The notes: a model not told the origin generated them from the sequence alone. A stretch of DNA of 64,000 bases from Bagarius yarrelli (GCA_005784505.1 VCAZ01000102.1:1130481-1194480); one strand, 5' to 3'; positions 24,050-35,612 are shown, counted from the first letter of the stretch. Made by a program: numbers and translations.

Positions 24050-24236
24050 AATTAGTCATTTGGTAGACGCCCTTATCCAGAGCGATTTACATATATCTCT
24101 TTTATACAACTGAGCAATTGGGGGTTAAAGCTCTTGCTCATCAGCCCAACAGGGGCAACTTGGTGGTGCTGGGAATCAAACCCAGATCTTCCAATTAGCA
24201 ATCTAACACCTTAACCACTGAGCTACCACTTCCCCA
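24050..24236 (-). mobile_element. tRNA-derived SINE with L2-type tail
   Basis: On the minus strand: GGGGAAGTGGTAGCTCAGTGG, GTTAAGGTGTTAGATTGC, TGGGTTTGATTCCC, and a tail with CGCTCTGGATAAGGGCGTC then TACCAAATGACTAAT. One of the best-preserved heads in the window. Confidence 0.9.
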
Positions 24237-24239
24237 CAC

Positions 24240-25850
24240 TTCCCTACAGATAGTCAAGTCACTTCGACACACTAATAGATATTTCAGCTGTTGGCGTCTG
24301 GTCTAGTTTGAGGACACAATAAGCTAAAACCCCACTGATCCTTTCGAATCGGATTTTTAGTGCTACCTGTCAGAAGGCGATCAAAAAAAGGTTGGGAGAT
24401 GGTGAAAGAAGGAGATGATGAAGAGAGCCAGGGAAAAGATGGAAAGAAATAGACAGACGGATGAAAAGATTGATGAAACCGTTTTACACTGCATGAAGGA
24501 GTAATGGGGAGAGAAATATTTAGTCAAATAGAAAAGGAGTAAAGAAAGAGACAGAAGAGAAAAATAATTAGAAAAAAACAAGGAACAAGTGAATAGAATG
24601 TAAAAATAGAAAAAAAAGGAGAAATTTGATAAGATATAATTTAAAAACGATGTTTGTACCTAATCTGTGTTAATACCTATAGTTTAAAAAATGAGCAAAT
24701 GATTCTGTAATTTAAAATTACAGCTTTATCTTAATTCAGATATTTAATACACAGACAAAATTACGGGACATTTTTAACAGGGACACACAATGCGTATACA
24801 TTTTGAGGGGACAGGTAAAAAGACACCAGTCCTTTTTATTATTATTATTTTATTCTAAGTGTTAAATCTATTACAACAAGCGTCTACAAAACATTATTAC
24901 ATGGTAGCTCATTAGTCATGGATGTTAGCAAGCCATTTGTATTAGCAATGTCAGCAAACATAGCCATATTTAGCCATACTGTTTTCGGATAATTAGCTGT
25001 AAATTCCAGACATACAGTAGGTAGCTAAGTCTTTTGTTTATCACGACTCCCCTCTATACTAAAACAAACACAACTGGAAATAGAGCAGGATTTGGGCATT
25101 TTATTTAAAAAAATTCTATCCTGGAATAAAGGGTAATTTCTCTTGAAGAAGAAAAAGACAGAAAATATGTGTACACGTGCCTGTGGCAATATTATTGCAT
25201 ACCAGGCTGTCAAACTAATTTCGCTCTGAGTTATACTGTATTTGTTACTGTTTTGTACACATTCTCATATTATTTACAATTCAAATGCAATTTACTGACC
25301 ACAATAGTCTTGCTGGGGCAATTTTAATTTAAGCTACTTCTGAAAAAGGCAGGCGCTTAAGACCGACCCCCACCCGCCACTTCTGCACATGCCTGATTTT
25401 TAACACCCTTTTCCAGATTTAGCCTCATTGTTACTCCTATAATAACCTTCAAACTCTACTAGATTGTATAACCTGGTTGTGGGGATTTGTTTATTCAATC
25501 ACAATCATTATTTGGAGAACATCAGGTGTTGGTAATGTGTCCAAAGTTATTTTTAATATATATTACCAGGATTTGTTAGAATAAAATGCTCCACACACTG
25601 TTAAATTTTTAACAAACCGGTTTGGAAAAAATGACCTTTTTAAAGAAAAGAGCAGGTTTTTTGTACGGATACAATGATGTAACTTTTTTTAAGATTAACC
25701 TTTAGGTAAGGACTCGGATGTGTCAGCTCTTTGTAACAGCCTGATGTAAAAGTTTGCAGACCAAAGAGCAATGTTGTGCGTTTTTATTCCTATGGCTTAT
25801 TAATTTAAGCAGACAGTGGCTGAAAAAGGAAGATTGACTTTATTTAGCTA
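24240..25850. other. Intergenic, nothing recognised
   Basis: A-rich and T-rich sequence with a purine-rich stretch (24395-24620). Open frames here are short and low-complexity. Confidence 0.55.
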
Positions 25851-25855
25851 TCAAT

Positions 25856-26464
25856 TTACACTGTGCGATTTTTAATAGTCTTATACGATTGTCGCTTGTC
25901 AGACTTTACAAACATGATCCTCATGTCATGCTGTAGTATTTCAGTTGTCATAATGTCAGAATAGACAACAATCAAAACAGACACACACAAGAAGACTCTA
26001 CCCGTCATCAGTCTTTTACATGTTCAGTAACCCGCATTAGCTAAAGGCTAACAAACAGCAGCAACGACACGTCATAAAATCACTCCTTTTTCCTCCTGTT
26101 AGCAACAAACAGCACCAACAACACGTCATACAATCACTCCTTTTTCCTCCATAACGCAAAAGGTTCTCTTTTTGCTGTTCTGTCCAAGTTGGTTTGAAGT
26201 TGTCATGCTAACCGCCTCATCAGGTACAGCGCTTCTATTGGTTATTGGTTTGAAGGTCGTCATAGGAAAAGTCAAACTGCAAGAAAGTGCAAGAAAATCT
26301 TCTGATCCGGCTAAAAAGCTGATCACAATAGCCATTAACTGGCTGTCGGTGATCATGTCAAACTAGAGATCAAAGACAACAGATTTTCAATCCAGAGTAG
26401 GATTATAGGAATCTTCAACATTTATCTCAGACGTCTAAATCTTGGCCAAAATCGCACTGTGTAA
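25856..26464. mobile_element. MITE candidate with TTACACnGTGCGATTTT termini
   Basis: Left end TTACACTGTGCGATTTTTAA; right end on the other strand TTACACAGTGCGATTTTGGC. These inverted ends match at 16 of the first 17 bases and enclose 609 bases. Inside lies a two-copy tandem repeat of about 54 bases (26047-26153, ending in ATCACTCCTTTTTCCTCC in both copies). No transposase frame and no clear target duplication. Confidence 0.6.
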
Positions 26465-26500
26465 GCCCGGATTAAAATAACATAACATTTTATAACAGTT

Positions 26501-27204
26501 TACCCACATGAAAAAATGCTATAGTATTAACCCTAGTGAATGAATAAAGTGTAGTAAACTTTACTAGTTACTAGAATAAATTAGAAGACTGTGATAAACT
26601 GGATGATATTATAGTTTTTACTAAAGGATTTAGTTAGTTATAGTATTTACACTCGGGTAATGTTTACGTCGTACTATAGAAAGAACTGTAGTGAACTGAT
26701 CAATAATATTATAAAGAGTTGTTCTATGAGAAACAGAGTTACTAATGGGGATCAGTGTGTTCCAGTGTGAAAGACCAGATTCCCATTTCTAATGAACAGC
26801 AATGTCAGATCATCGATCACACAAAAGATTTTCAACAAAAATTAACAATAAAAATTAAACCGGTTTGTTAACATGTTTGGTTTTTTTTGTTTTAGGGATT
26901 TGGTGTGTGTTGCATTGATCCATTTTCTGATTTTTGATTTGTGCTGTGAAGATTCTCACACATACGGTATAATATAGTTCTAGAAAATTTACTTTAGTCA
27001 TTAATGTAGCTATAAGTTTATTTTACTATAGTAAAGTTACTATAACTATTCTAGTGTATTAGAATTAACACAATACGTTATTACATCATTACAATTTATT
27101 CTGATATATTTACTAAACACTACAGTATTTACCACAGGGAATTTCACTACATGTTCTATAGTCAAGTTACTCTACAATACAATTAGTATTTTTTCATATG
27201 GGTA
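26501..27204. mobile_element. MITE candidate with TACCCAnATGAAAAAAT termini
   Basis: Left end TACCCACATGAAAAAATGCTA; right end on the other strand TACCCATATGAAAAAATACTA. The inverted ends agree at 19 of 21 bases and enclose about 704 bases. The interior is full of TATAGTAAAGTTACTATA-like short palindromes, so the RNA or single strand could fold extensively. Starts only 37 bases after the previous MITE candidate. Confidence 0.6.
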
Positions 27205-27269
27205 GTATTTAATCCAACTGTAAGTAGATATTATATGCGACCTCTTGGTACATTTATGCATTAACAAGT

Positions 27270-27860
27270 CATTTAACACTGTTGTGCCGATACACAGTTA
27301 TAAAGCCTGCCAAGAGGCACCGGTGTAATGAAATTGAAGACTGTGTAAAGAACATTAGATGGTGGATGCTTACTAACTTTCTCCTGCCTTATTCTGACAA
27401 GACGGATGTGCTGGTGCTAGAATAAATTCAGTAGTAAGCTTAATAATAACAGAGTAACTCTGGATGGCCTATCCCTTTTATCACATGCAGTAATAGAAGC
27501 CCTTGCTGTCATTATCGAAGCTCATGTAGATAATATCACTCGGATAGCAAACTTTTCTCTATGGAATTTTGTCACTACATGATGCAAAAATGTTAACTCG
27601 TACCTTTATTACTTTTTGGTAGCGCTTTTATAATTCAGATACATAAGCAAGCTTTAGCTAGAACAAATGTAGCAGATAGGGTTCTAGCTAGAACCAAAGG
27701 CTATAAAAATGTCACTCCTATTTTATCCACACGCACTGGTAAAGCACTGAATGGGACTGCGCTGCAGTTTCTGAATACCTCTCCTAATGTTTTGATGACC
27801 CAATATATTTTACTTTGCCTTAAAAGGAAGTAGACTATTTGTCGGCAGAGTTGGGAATTT
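27270..27860 (+). pseudogene. L2-like LINE fragment (RT C-terminal part)
   Basis: Decayed frames give ...CVKNIRWWMLTNFLLPYSDKT + DVLVLE, the equivalent of the usual MSANFLQLN-KTEVLVLG stretch after the RT palm, followed by remnants around HSYFIHTHW / ALVKH-MGL that match the C-terminal region. Many stops and frame changes. Confidence 0.6.
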
Positions 27861-28039
27861 TACTCAAAAAAAAGGAATTAGTTATAGTTACTAGTGACTT
27901 CTCACAAATAGTAATTGGGAAACATCATTATAAAAGTAACAAATAACCAGTTAGTAACTAAGTAACTAAATTAAAAAGTAACTATTGTAGACTTGCTGAA
28001 AAATTTTCAAATATTTTAAATAACTTGGATACCCAAAAT

Positions 28040-28370
28040 TCATTCATTCGTTCATTCATTTATTCATTCATTCATTCATCTTCTATACCCGCTTATTCCC
28101 TAATTCGGGGTCACAGGGATCTGCTGGAGTCTATAACAGCCGTCTCAGATCGCCAGTCTATCACAGGGCCACACACACACACACTCACACTTACTCCTAT
28201 AGGCAATTTAGCATCACCAATCAACCTAACATACATGTTTTTGGACTGTGGGAGTAAACCAGCGCAAGCACGGGGGGAGAACATGCAAACTCCACACAGA
28301 AAAGCTGGGAATTGAACCTGGGCCTTCTTGCTGTGAGGCAACAGTGCTAACCACCCTGTGGCCCCGCCCC
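28040..28370 (-). mobile_element. GATG-tailed SINE, near full length
   Basis: On the minus strand the order is: GGGCCACAGGGTGGTTAGC head, CCCAGGTTCAATTCCC, GTGTGGAGTTTGCATGTTCT, CAGTCCAAAAACATGTATG, CCTGTGATAGACTGGCGATC, GGGATAAGCGGGTAT-like end, then GAATGAATGAATG tail. The plus-strand open frame at 28025-28315 is a by-product. Confidence 0.85.
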
Positions 28371-28799
28371 AATATTAAATGAAAGAAATGGACAATAAAT
28401 ACAATAAAATATTATTATTAAACATCGTACATTAATCGACACTATTTTAATGTTGTGATGTCATGTGGCGATTCAGGTGAGATGCTTCCTTTACACCCTC
28501 TACATAAGCCAATCATCATTAGTTATATGGTTATATCTCCCACCCCAAAACATACACACACCAATTTTTTTTGTCCCAACTTACCCCAGTTACACCAGAG
28601 AAAGAAAACATTGGCTAAGAGCCTATTCGGATAAAAAAACGCTTCGGTAATGACGCATTTTATTGTCAGTAATTGTAACGGTGTTATAACAGGGATTCCT
28701 GGTTACAGAAAAAAGTATTGCCCGTTAGTAACGTCCTTTGTTGCCATCAGTGTTTGTCAAGAAGCAAAGTTTACAGCAGGAGGCAAAGCGTTCACTTGC

Positions 28800-29184
28800 G
28801 AAGCTCTCCTAATTAATGCTCAAAACAGTCTTCATTTTTTAATACCAGGTTAAAAACACATTTGTTTAGTCAAGCTATAAGAATTAAGCAGATCAAAATA
28901 AGGACATTGTCTCTACACATTAAATGATCATAAGCATACATAATTTTGTCTCTCTCCTTCTTTCTGTCTCTATGTATGTGTGTATATATATGTATGTGTA
29001 TATACACATACATACCGCTGCTGCTGAGGATGGTCCAGCGAGGACTGCTGTGGTCAAGGGTGTTGACTCAGTCCTGCTTACTGGGGACAAACATAAATCA
29101 ACTTATAATCTTTGTCATTTTCATTTTGAATTTGTATCTTTCTGTAAAGCTGCTTTGAGACAATGTCTATTGTTAAGTCTACTG
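28800..29184 (+). mobile_element. L2-like LINE 3' end
   Basis: A decayed C terminus (AQNSLHFLIPG, then KHICLVKL, compare F-RLKTHLFVKL) is followed by a 3' UTR with CTGCTGAGGATGGTCC and the typical tail TTTCTGTAAAGCTGCTTTGA + GACAATGTCTATTGTTAA. This tail differs from the GGATA-loop tail seen at 44000, so a second LINE lineage is present. Confidence 0.65.
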
Positions 29185-29386
29185 CAGGGGTCACTAAACT
29201 TTGTCCTGGAGGGCCGGTGTCCTGCAGAGTTTAGCTTTAACTTGCCTTTAAACCTGCCCATAAGTTGACCTATACCTAGTATACTTAGCATGACCCTGAT
29301 TAGTTAACATCAGTTGTGTCTGGTTATGGTTTAAAGCTAAACTCTACAGAACACTGGCCCTCCAGGACCGAGTTTGGTGACTCGAG
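29185..29386. mobile_element. hAT-like MITE with long inverted ends
   Basis: CAGGGGTCACTAAACTTTGT and CCTGGAGGGCC...GAGTTTAGCTTTAA on the left are mirrored by TTAAAGCTAAACTCT...GGCCCTCCAGGACC and GAGTTTGGTGA on the right. It sits at the junction of two LINE fragments. A degenerate relative lies at 62105-62300. Confidence 0.7.
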
Positions 29387-29900
29387 CAGCCCAGAAAATG
29401 GAGCGCAACTGGAGGAAAACTAAACTATTCGGTATTGCATGGCTGCATTCTAGAGAAAAACATGATCAATTACTAGATCTGATTATTTTTCATCTCTCTT
29501 ATCAAACAAAACCCTCTGGTATTTATTTTATCCAGTGACTAAATTGTCTAAAAATAAAGCATCAACATGATAAAGTGCAACATTTCCCAACAGCACAACA
29601 GTAATGACTTTATGAACTACTTTAATTCCGCGATCGATACTATTAGAGATAAAACTGTAACCATCCGGCCGCCAGCTACAGTATCGCATCAGATAGTGCA
29701 CTAAAGATGCCCCGAGGAACAATTCCACTCATTATCTACTATAGAAGAGGAGGAATTACATAAAATTGTTAAATCATTTAAACCAACATGTATGCTAGAC
29801 CCAATTTTATCTAAGCTCCTAAGAGTGATTCCATGTCCCCAAAAGCTTTAAACAGGCTGTTATTAAGCATCTCATTAAAAAAAATGGCATGTTTATTCCA
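29387..29900 (+). pseudogene. L2-like LINE fragment (linker and RT start)
   Basis: Frames include MERNWRKTKLFGIAWLHSRE, DFMNYFNSAIDTIRDKT and EEELHKIVKSFKPT-MLDPIL, the usual region between endonuclease and RT (compare R-WRKTKL, FN-KI-TIR, LDPIPT-LLK). Stops are frequent. Confidence 0.65.
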
Positions 29901-31289
29901 CTTTCCCTTTTGTTCCACAGCAGGTCTGAGAGGTTAATCAATCCAATTGTATTAAACAACACAGGTCAATACGCTGTGGCTACAGGTCCTAGCGAGGTCA
30001 GAACGACACATGAGACACATGAGAAACAGAAAGTTAGTGGAAGATTTGCTGTTCCCCCCCCCCCAAACTTAGATTAGAAGTGAAAGGTGAGACTAAAGTG
30101 ATGTAGGTATTTGCAGTCTTGGTGGGGTGCAGCTGAGGTCAAGTTTGTGCTCAGACTAGATGGTGTTCAGGAGGGTGGCTGACAGAAGATGGCTGCATCA
30201 TCCTACAGTAGTAGTGAGAGTTGTGTGAGTGAGAAAGTGTTAGAGATAGGGGGGTGAGGGACATTATTCCTTTTACCTCATTGAGTAAACTGCAACCTTT
30301 TTGTTTTCGCCTCTCATTGGCGGTAGGGAAAACTTGCAGGGATGCTGATTGGCGAGCTTAGGCACCTTCATGCTGTCCCAACAATGCCATGTGTGTCTTT
30401 GCTGTCCATAGCAATAGTACTGAACCAGGGCTGTCGGTTTAACACTCAGGTTGAGAGAATGGTTTGAGGCTGGCTCGGCCATCACAGGTCATACCTGCAA
30501 CTTTGAATTCTATGTGTATGTGTGAGTTTTATCATTCTAGGGTTCAGATTTAAATGGAACATTCACATGTTTTAATGCTCTTCCATTTTTGTTAGTCAAT
30601 TCAAGCTACTTTTAAAGTGGTATCAGACAGTAGATGCGGTTTAGTGTGACAAATAGCAATGCTTATTTTATGCCCATTCCAGAGAAGTGCTTATTCCTGA
30701 GACATAATGCATCCGCATGCACAAACAGACGGCTTATCGAATGCCTGCCAAATGCCTCTGAATGGCAATGCTTATATAAATATGCAGATGTTTTAAAAAC
30801 CTTCCTCAATAGACCAGCTGGAATTGTGTTTAGCTTGTCATTAACTTCTCTGATTCGTTGATGCTTACGTTCCTTCCCTTGGCAAAGGATAAAAATGATT
30901 GGCTCGAATTTGGACCGCATGCATTGTTTTGTTAAGCAGCAGCAGAGAAAGCCAGAGGAAAAGGTTTAGTGTGGCTTGAGTGAGCAATCGGTTTAAGTTT
31001 AGTTAAATACTGATTGCCTGATCAGTTGAACGCTGTAAGCCATTTTGGGCACTAATACTGAGCTGAGCCTTTGCCTTGAATACAGATCAGTGTATATGAG
31101 GGCACCTTGGGAGAAATAGCTTTACTACAGACGTTTGTAGTGATGCATTTGTCAATCTGCATCAAAGAGAATGGATAAAATGGGTTAAGCCGTCAAAAGG
31201 CGGAATTTGAGGTGGAATTTGAGGCCATCGAACAGAAGGCTGCAGCAGGCAGAGGGACCAAATCTAGACCGTTGATGACTTGGGAAAAA
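29901..31289. other. Intergenic, no gene seen
   Basis: No recognisable gene. Frames at 30634-30920 overlap on both strands and show no family resemblance. A run of nine to ten C bases lies near 30053-30064. Confidence 0.5.
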
Positions 31290-31415
31290 AAACATAGCCT
31301 GGTCTGATGAATCTTGATTTTTGTTGAGGCAAACAGATGGTAGAGTCCGGATTTGGTGCCAACCTGCCTTGCGCAGTACAGGCTGATGGAGGTGCAGGGG
31401 CAGAGTAGACATTTT
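31290..31415 (+). pseudogene. Tc1-like transposase fragment
   Basis: AWSDES-FLLRQTDGRVRIW is the segment around the first or second Asp of the DDE domain of Tc1/mariner transposases (WSDES is diagnostic). A stop replaces one residue after WSDES and the frame ends soon after. Confidence 0.6.
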
Positions 31416-31923
31416 CAAATTGGGGGGGGGGACTGAGAGCAAAAGCAGATATAGAAGGATAAGATTTGCAAATATCGGATACAATAGAAAGTAAATGAAC
31501 ATCAAACATTAAGGCATAAGCAAAATAGCTGCAGAATTGTAAATCTGTTCCCAGTAGACCGGCTTTTTATGTGGGATGTCCTAACTTTCAAACTTGCACA
31601 AGTCTGCTTTTGTTATATTTTTAACTTTGTTATTTCAGTTAATTATCAATAATTAGACAAGATGATTATGTATTCGAAAACTTTAAATGAAGAAAAGTGC
31701 CAATAGACACCAAAAAGACACGATCGAGTGTTTCGGCATATTAAATCAGCTGAGCTAAAGCTAATAATCAATGCCATCTAACAGAATGCGAGAGGACATT
31801 TGTTATTAATAAAACCAGAGAAATGTAATGTCTGAAATACTTAACATAAAAGTACAGTTATTTTACAGTAAACTACAGGGTAAGTGGTAGCTCATAGTGG
31901 TAGCTCATAGTGTCCAATCCCAG

Positions 31924-32648
31924 TGAAACGGTTATGGGAAAATATTCCCCACAAGACCAGCCTGGGAGTGTTTATTTACCTAGTCATGTGCTTTCTGTTT
32001 GTCCTCCCCCAGTCTTGTCATGGTTCAATGTTTCCTTATTATGTTCAGGTGTTGCTTGTTACCCCCTGTCAGTCAGTGTATATATACCCCTGTGTTTTTT
32101 TCAGTCGTTGTCTTGCATTAATGTCTTAATATCGTTGTCTGCGTATTCCTCGGTTTCCAAGGCTAATCGCTAAAGGTTGTTTCCTTCGTCTTTCTCGTAT
32201 TGTAATGCTAATGCTAAGTCTAACAGCGAATGCTTAATGCTAAGGCTAACAACAAATGCTAATGCTAATGCTCTCGCCTGTAAAGTTAATTCCTTTATAA
32301 TATAATAATAATATTCAACTTCATCGTCTAAGGTACATGTACAGAGCCAATGAAATGCATTTTTCGCATATCCCATATTAGTAAGTTGGGGTCAGCTATG
32401 ATACAGTGTCCCTGGAGCAGGAAGGGTAAAGGGTCTTGCTCAGGGACCCAACAGTGGTTGATTTGCCAGTGGTGGGGCTCAAACCCAGGTGTTTCTGCTC
32501 TTCAGATCAGCAACTAGCACCTTAACCATTTGAGCCACCACTTTCTATCATTACCTGAGTTTGTCCTCTGTTATTTCCAAATAAAAGTTCTGTTGCATTC
32601 ATTTTCCTTGTCCCTGGTGCCTCTTTTTTCCCGCTCCACCTCCTCACA
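31924..32648 (+). mobile_element. Solo LTR-like repeat, left copy, split by a SINE
   Basis: Without the SINE at 32297-32540 it is about 481 bases. It has GTGTATATATACCC (TATA-like, near 32078), a TAATGCTAATGCTAAGTCTA short-repeat zone, AATAAAAG at 32579 and ends CCACCTCCTCACA. The same sequence occurs in inverse orientation at 33128-33616. Confidence 0.65.
32297..32540 (-). mobile_element. ATT-tailed SINE (third family) inside the LTR
   Basis: Same family as 19688-19927: on the minus strand AGTGGTGGCTCAAATGGTTA, CCTGGGTTTGAGCCCC, ATAGCTGACCCCAACTTAC, tail of ATT units. Flanked by the short duplication CTTT (32293-32296 and 32541-32544); the uninterrupted LTR at 33128 shows the empty site. 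Confidence 0.8.
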
Positions 32649-32684
32649 GCCTATATGAATGCTGTAATTGTAAATGTAAATATA

Positions 32685-32829
32685 AGATCGGGGTTTGATT
32701 CCCAGCACAACCAAGTTGCCACTCTTGGGCACCTGAGCAAGGACCTTAACCCCCAGTTGTTTAGTTGTATAAAAGAGATAGATGTAAGTCGCTCTGGATA
32801 ACGGTGTCTGCCAAATGCTGTAAATGTAA
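32685..32829 (+). mobile_element. tRNA-derived SINE, 5' truncated
   Basis: Starts at GGGGTTTGATTCCC (B box), then GGGCACCTGAGCAAGGACC and a tail GTAAGTCGCTCTGGATAACG + GTGTCTGCCAAATGCTGTAAATG. Confidence 0.85.
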
Positions 32830-33127
32830 CTGGGATATCATGAACAATTATAACAACAATCATAAAAAAAACCAAAAAAAAACATTTTAACAGCATTTAG
32901 ATAAATAAAAATAAAATCTGATACAGAACCAAAATTTCACTCTTCAAATAAATCCTTTGACTTTATTAAAATTGGATATTATGTAAAAATATGTAATGCG
33001 GGTATTACCGCTAGTAAGAGAGGATAGCGCAACCTGATCCTCTTGTTCCCTTTTAGCCTGACCTGCAGCAGCCTCATTATCATCAGTAATTACCTAAATA
33101 TGATGACAGTTAGCAATTCATATAGGC

Positions 33128-33616
33128 TGTGCGGAGGTGGTGGAGCGGGAAAAAAAAGCGCCGGGGACGAGGAGAATGGATGCAACCGAACTTTTATTTG
33201 GAAATAACAGAGGACAAACTCGGGTAATGAAGGAAAGGAATTAGCTTTACAGGCGAGAACATTAGCATTAGCATTTGTTGTTAGCCTTAGCATTAAGCAT
33301 TCGCTGTTAGACTTAGCATTACAACACGAGAAAGACGAAGGAAACAACCTTTAGCGATTAGCCTTGGAAACCAAGGAATACGCAGGAAACGACATCAAGA
33401 CATTAACCCAAGACAAGGACTGAAAAAAAACACAGTATATATATATATATATATATATATACTGACTGGCAGGGGGTAACAAGCAACACCTGAACACAAT
33501 AAGGAAACAATGAACCATGACAAGACTGGGGAAGGACAAACAGAAACTAGGTAAATAAACACTTCCAGGCTGCCCTCTGGTGGTCTTGTGGGAAATATTT
33601 CCCCATCACCGTTACA
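33128..33616 (-). mobile_element. Solo LTR-like repeat, right copy (inverted)
   Basis: 489 bases; on the minus strand it starts TGTAACGGTGATGGGG and ends CACCTCCGCACA, with a long (TA)n tract (33434-33462) where the left copy has GTATATATACC, and AATAAAAG near its end. It still carries CCACCAGAGGGCAG, which the left copy has lost. Confidence 0.65.
33434..33462. repeat. (TA)n microsatellite
   Basis: About 14 TA units, expanded from the TATA-like motif of the LTR. Confidence 0.9.
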
Positions 33617-34390
33617 CTGGGGTTGTTTAAAATTGATTTCAAAATTGTACACACATTTTTGTGGTCATTTTGAGAAAAAACATCAAATTTCAGGATAAAG
33701 GAATGACATTTAGGGTATTTTATTGCTGTCCAATATTAAAAAAGGGCCACAGTATGTAATGGTTTAAAATCCTTGACAGTTTTGATTAATCAGAATCAGT
33801 CTGTACTTCCCTATTTATGAGGTCTGGACTGTTTTTGAACACCTTTTTGGTGGTGATGCAACAGAGTTTTATTGATCCAGTATCCATTGGTCCAAGTATC
33901 TCACAAGTCTTTTACAAATACGATCATACAGAGATAAAAAACGTTTTTAGCATTCCATCTTGTATAAATTGTACCTTACTGGATTTTGCATATTTTTACA
34001 GCTTAACACATTGATTTCGCCCTTATGGTCCGGCTATTAGCGTTATAAAACGTTAGTTTAACTAAACACAGGTTGTTTCGTGCCCCTCTGTTCCCGTGTG
34101 CATGTCATTTCCGCTTCTCTAAATACAGACCATCTGTTTTGTGCGGTCGCTCTACTCACTTCCTCTCTCTCATCTTCTTTTTTTTTTTAATTCTCACTTT
34201 CACTGTCTGCACCGTCTGAAATCATTGTCCAGGCAGGAACGTGTCTAGGGTAGTAAAGCTTGGCTTCCAGGACACTTCTCTAAGAATTATTAAAGGCTTA
34301 AGGGTTGCAGCTGGATGAATATTTAATGTGCTGGACCTGAGAGTCTTTGCCCAAGCCCAGAGCAAATACTTCAGAGGCAGTCTACAATGA
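33617..34390. other. Intergenic, nothing recognised
   Basis: No coding or repeat family assigned in these bases. Confidence 0.5.
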
Positions 34391-34396
34391 GACACA

Positions 34397-34822
34397 CACA
34401 CAAACACACACACCTTAACTCACATGCACACTAAAATACAGCTGTTCACACACAATACTACAGAGAGAAAGAGCGAGAGACAGAGAATTAGATAAAGTGA
34501 GTGAGAGAGATAGTGAGTAAAAGAGAAAGAATAAGAGAGAGAGAGTGATAAAGCAAGACAGAGAGAGAAAGAGCGAGACAGAGGGAAAGAAAAAACTGAG
34601 TGAGTAATAAAGAGTAAGAGAGATGGAGTGAGACAGTGAGTGAGTGAGGGAGTGAGTGAGTGAGTGATGGAGCAAGTGAGAATGACATCGAGAGAGAGAG
34701 AGTGATGAAGCGAGACACAGAGAGAAACAGTGAGTGAGAGAGAGAGTGAGGGAGTAAAAGAGAGAGGGAAAGACAGAGAGTGTGGGAGAGAGAGATATAT
34801 GAAGAGAAAGTGTGGGAGTGAG

Positions 34823-34861
<39 letters not shown>

Positions 34862-35192
34862 GGGAGTAAAAGAGAGAGAGAAAGACAGAGTGTGAGAGAG
34901 AGACAGAGGAAGAGAAAGTGTGAGAGTGAAAGAGGGAGAGAGAGCACAAAAGACAGAAAGTGAGTGAGTGAGTGAGTGAGTGAGTGAGTGAGAAGAGTGA
35001 GTGAGATGGAGCGAGACAGAGAGAGAAAGATTGATTGAGTGAGTGAGTGAGTGAGTGAGTGTATGGGTAAGTGATTGTGTGGGTAAGTGAGTAAGTGAGT
35101 GAGTGGGTGAGATGGGGCGAGACTGAGAGAGAAAGATTAAGTGAGTGAGTGAGTGTGTGAGGGAGTGAGTGTGTGAGTGTGTGTGTGTGATT
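34397..35192. repeat. 800-base GAGA/GTGA compound microsatellite
   Basis: Begins with CA-rich DNA, then nearly 700 bases of GAGA, GAGT/GAGTGA and GTGAGTGA units, almost purine-only on the + strand apart from the T of GAGT. Long minus-strand frames rich in Leu, Ser and His (for example 34488-35267) are artefacts. Confidence 0.95.
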
Positions 35193-35510
35193 TGTGACTA
35201 CAGAATTTTCCAACATTGATTTTGGAGGTTTGAGTTTCTGACACTTATATATGCTCCGTGTCTGCAATCGTCTGTGCTGTCACTAGTTAACTAATAAAAC
35301 ATTCCCGGTCCATCCACAAGAAGGAGCCATTGCAGCACCAAGCGACTTTAATCCTACAGTACTGACAGTCCTGAGCTTGGTGCTGAAATTGGCTTTGACT
35401 TACTTCTTTAACAGGTATTAGGGTTCCATCTAGTGGTGTCTCCAAGAGGAGGCATACCATAATAATGTACTAATAGCCCTGCAGTCATGCTGGTATTTCC
35501 AGTTTTCATA

Positions 35511-35612
35511 GGGCAAGTGGTAGCTAAACAGTTAAGCTGTTGATCAGAAGGTCATACATTTCAGTCCCAGGATCACCAAGACCACCATTCCTTAACTGCT
35601 CAGTAATGAAAT
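35511..35612 (+). mobile_element. SINE fragment (L2-tailed family), no tail
   Basis: GGGCAAGTGGTAGCTAAACAG head and ATTTCAGTCCCAGGATCACC; it stops after CCTTAACTGCTCAG. Confidence 0.7.

Noticed and set aside
34420..35267. Long minus-strand frames (175 and 259 codons) rich in Leu, Ser, His
   Set aside because: They are translations of GAGA/GTGA simple repeats; overlapping frames are equally open and there is no domain.
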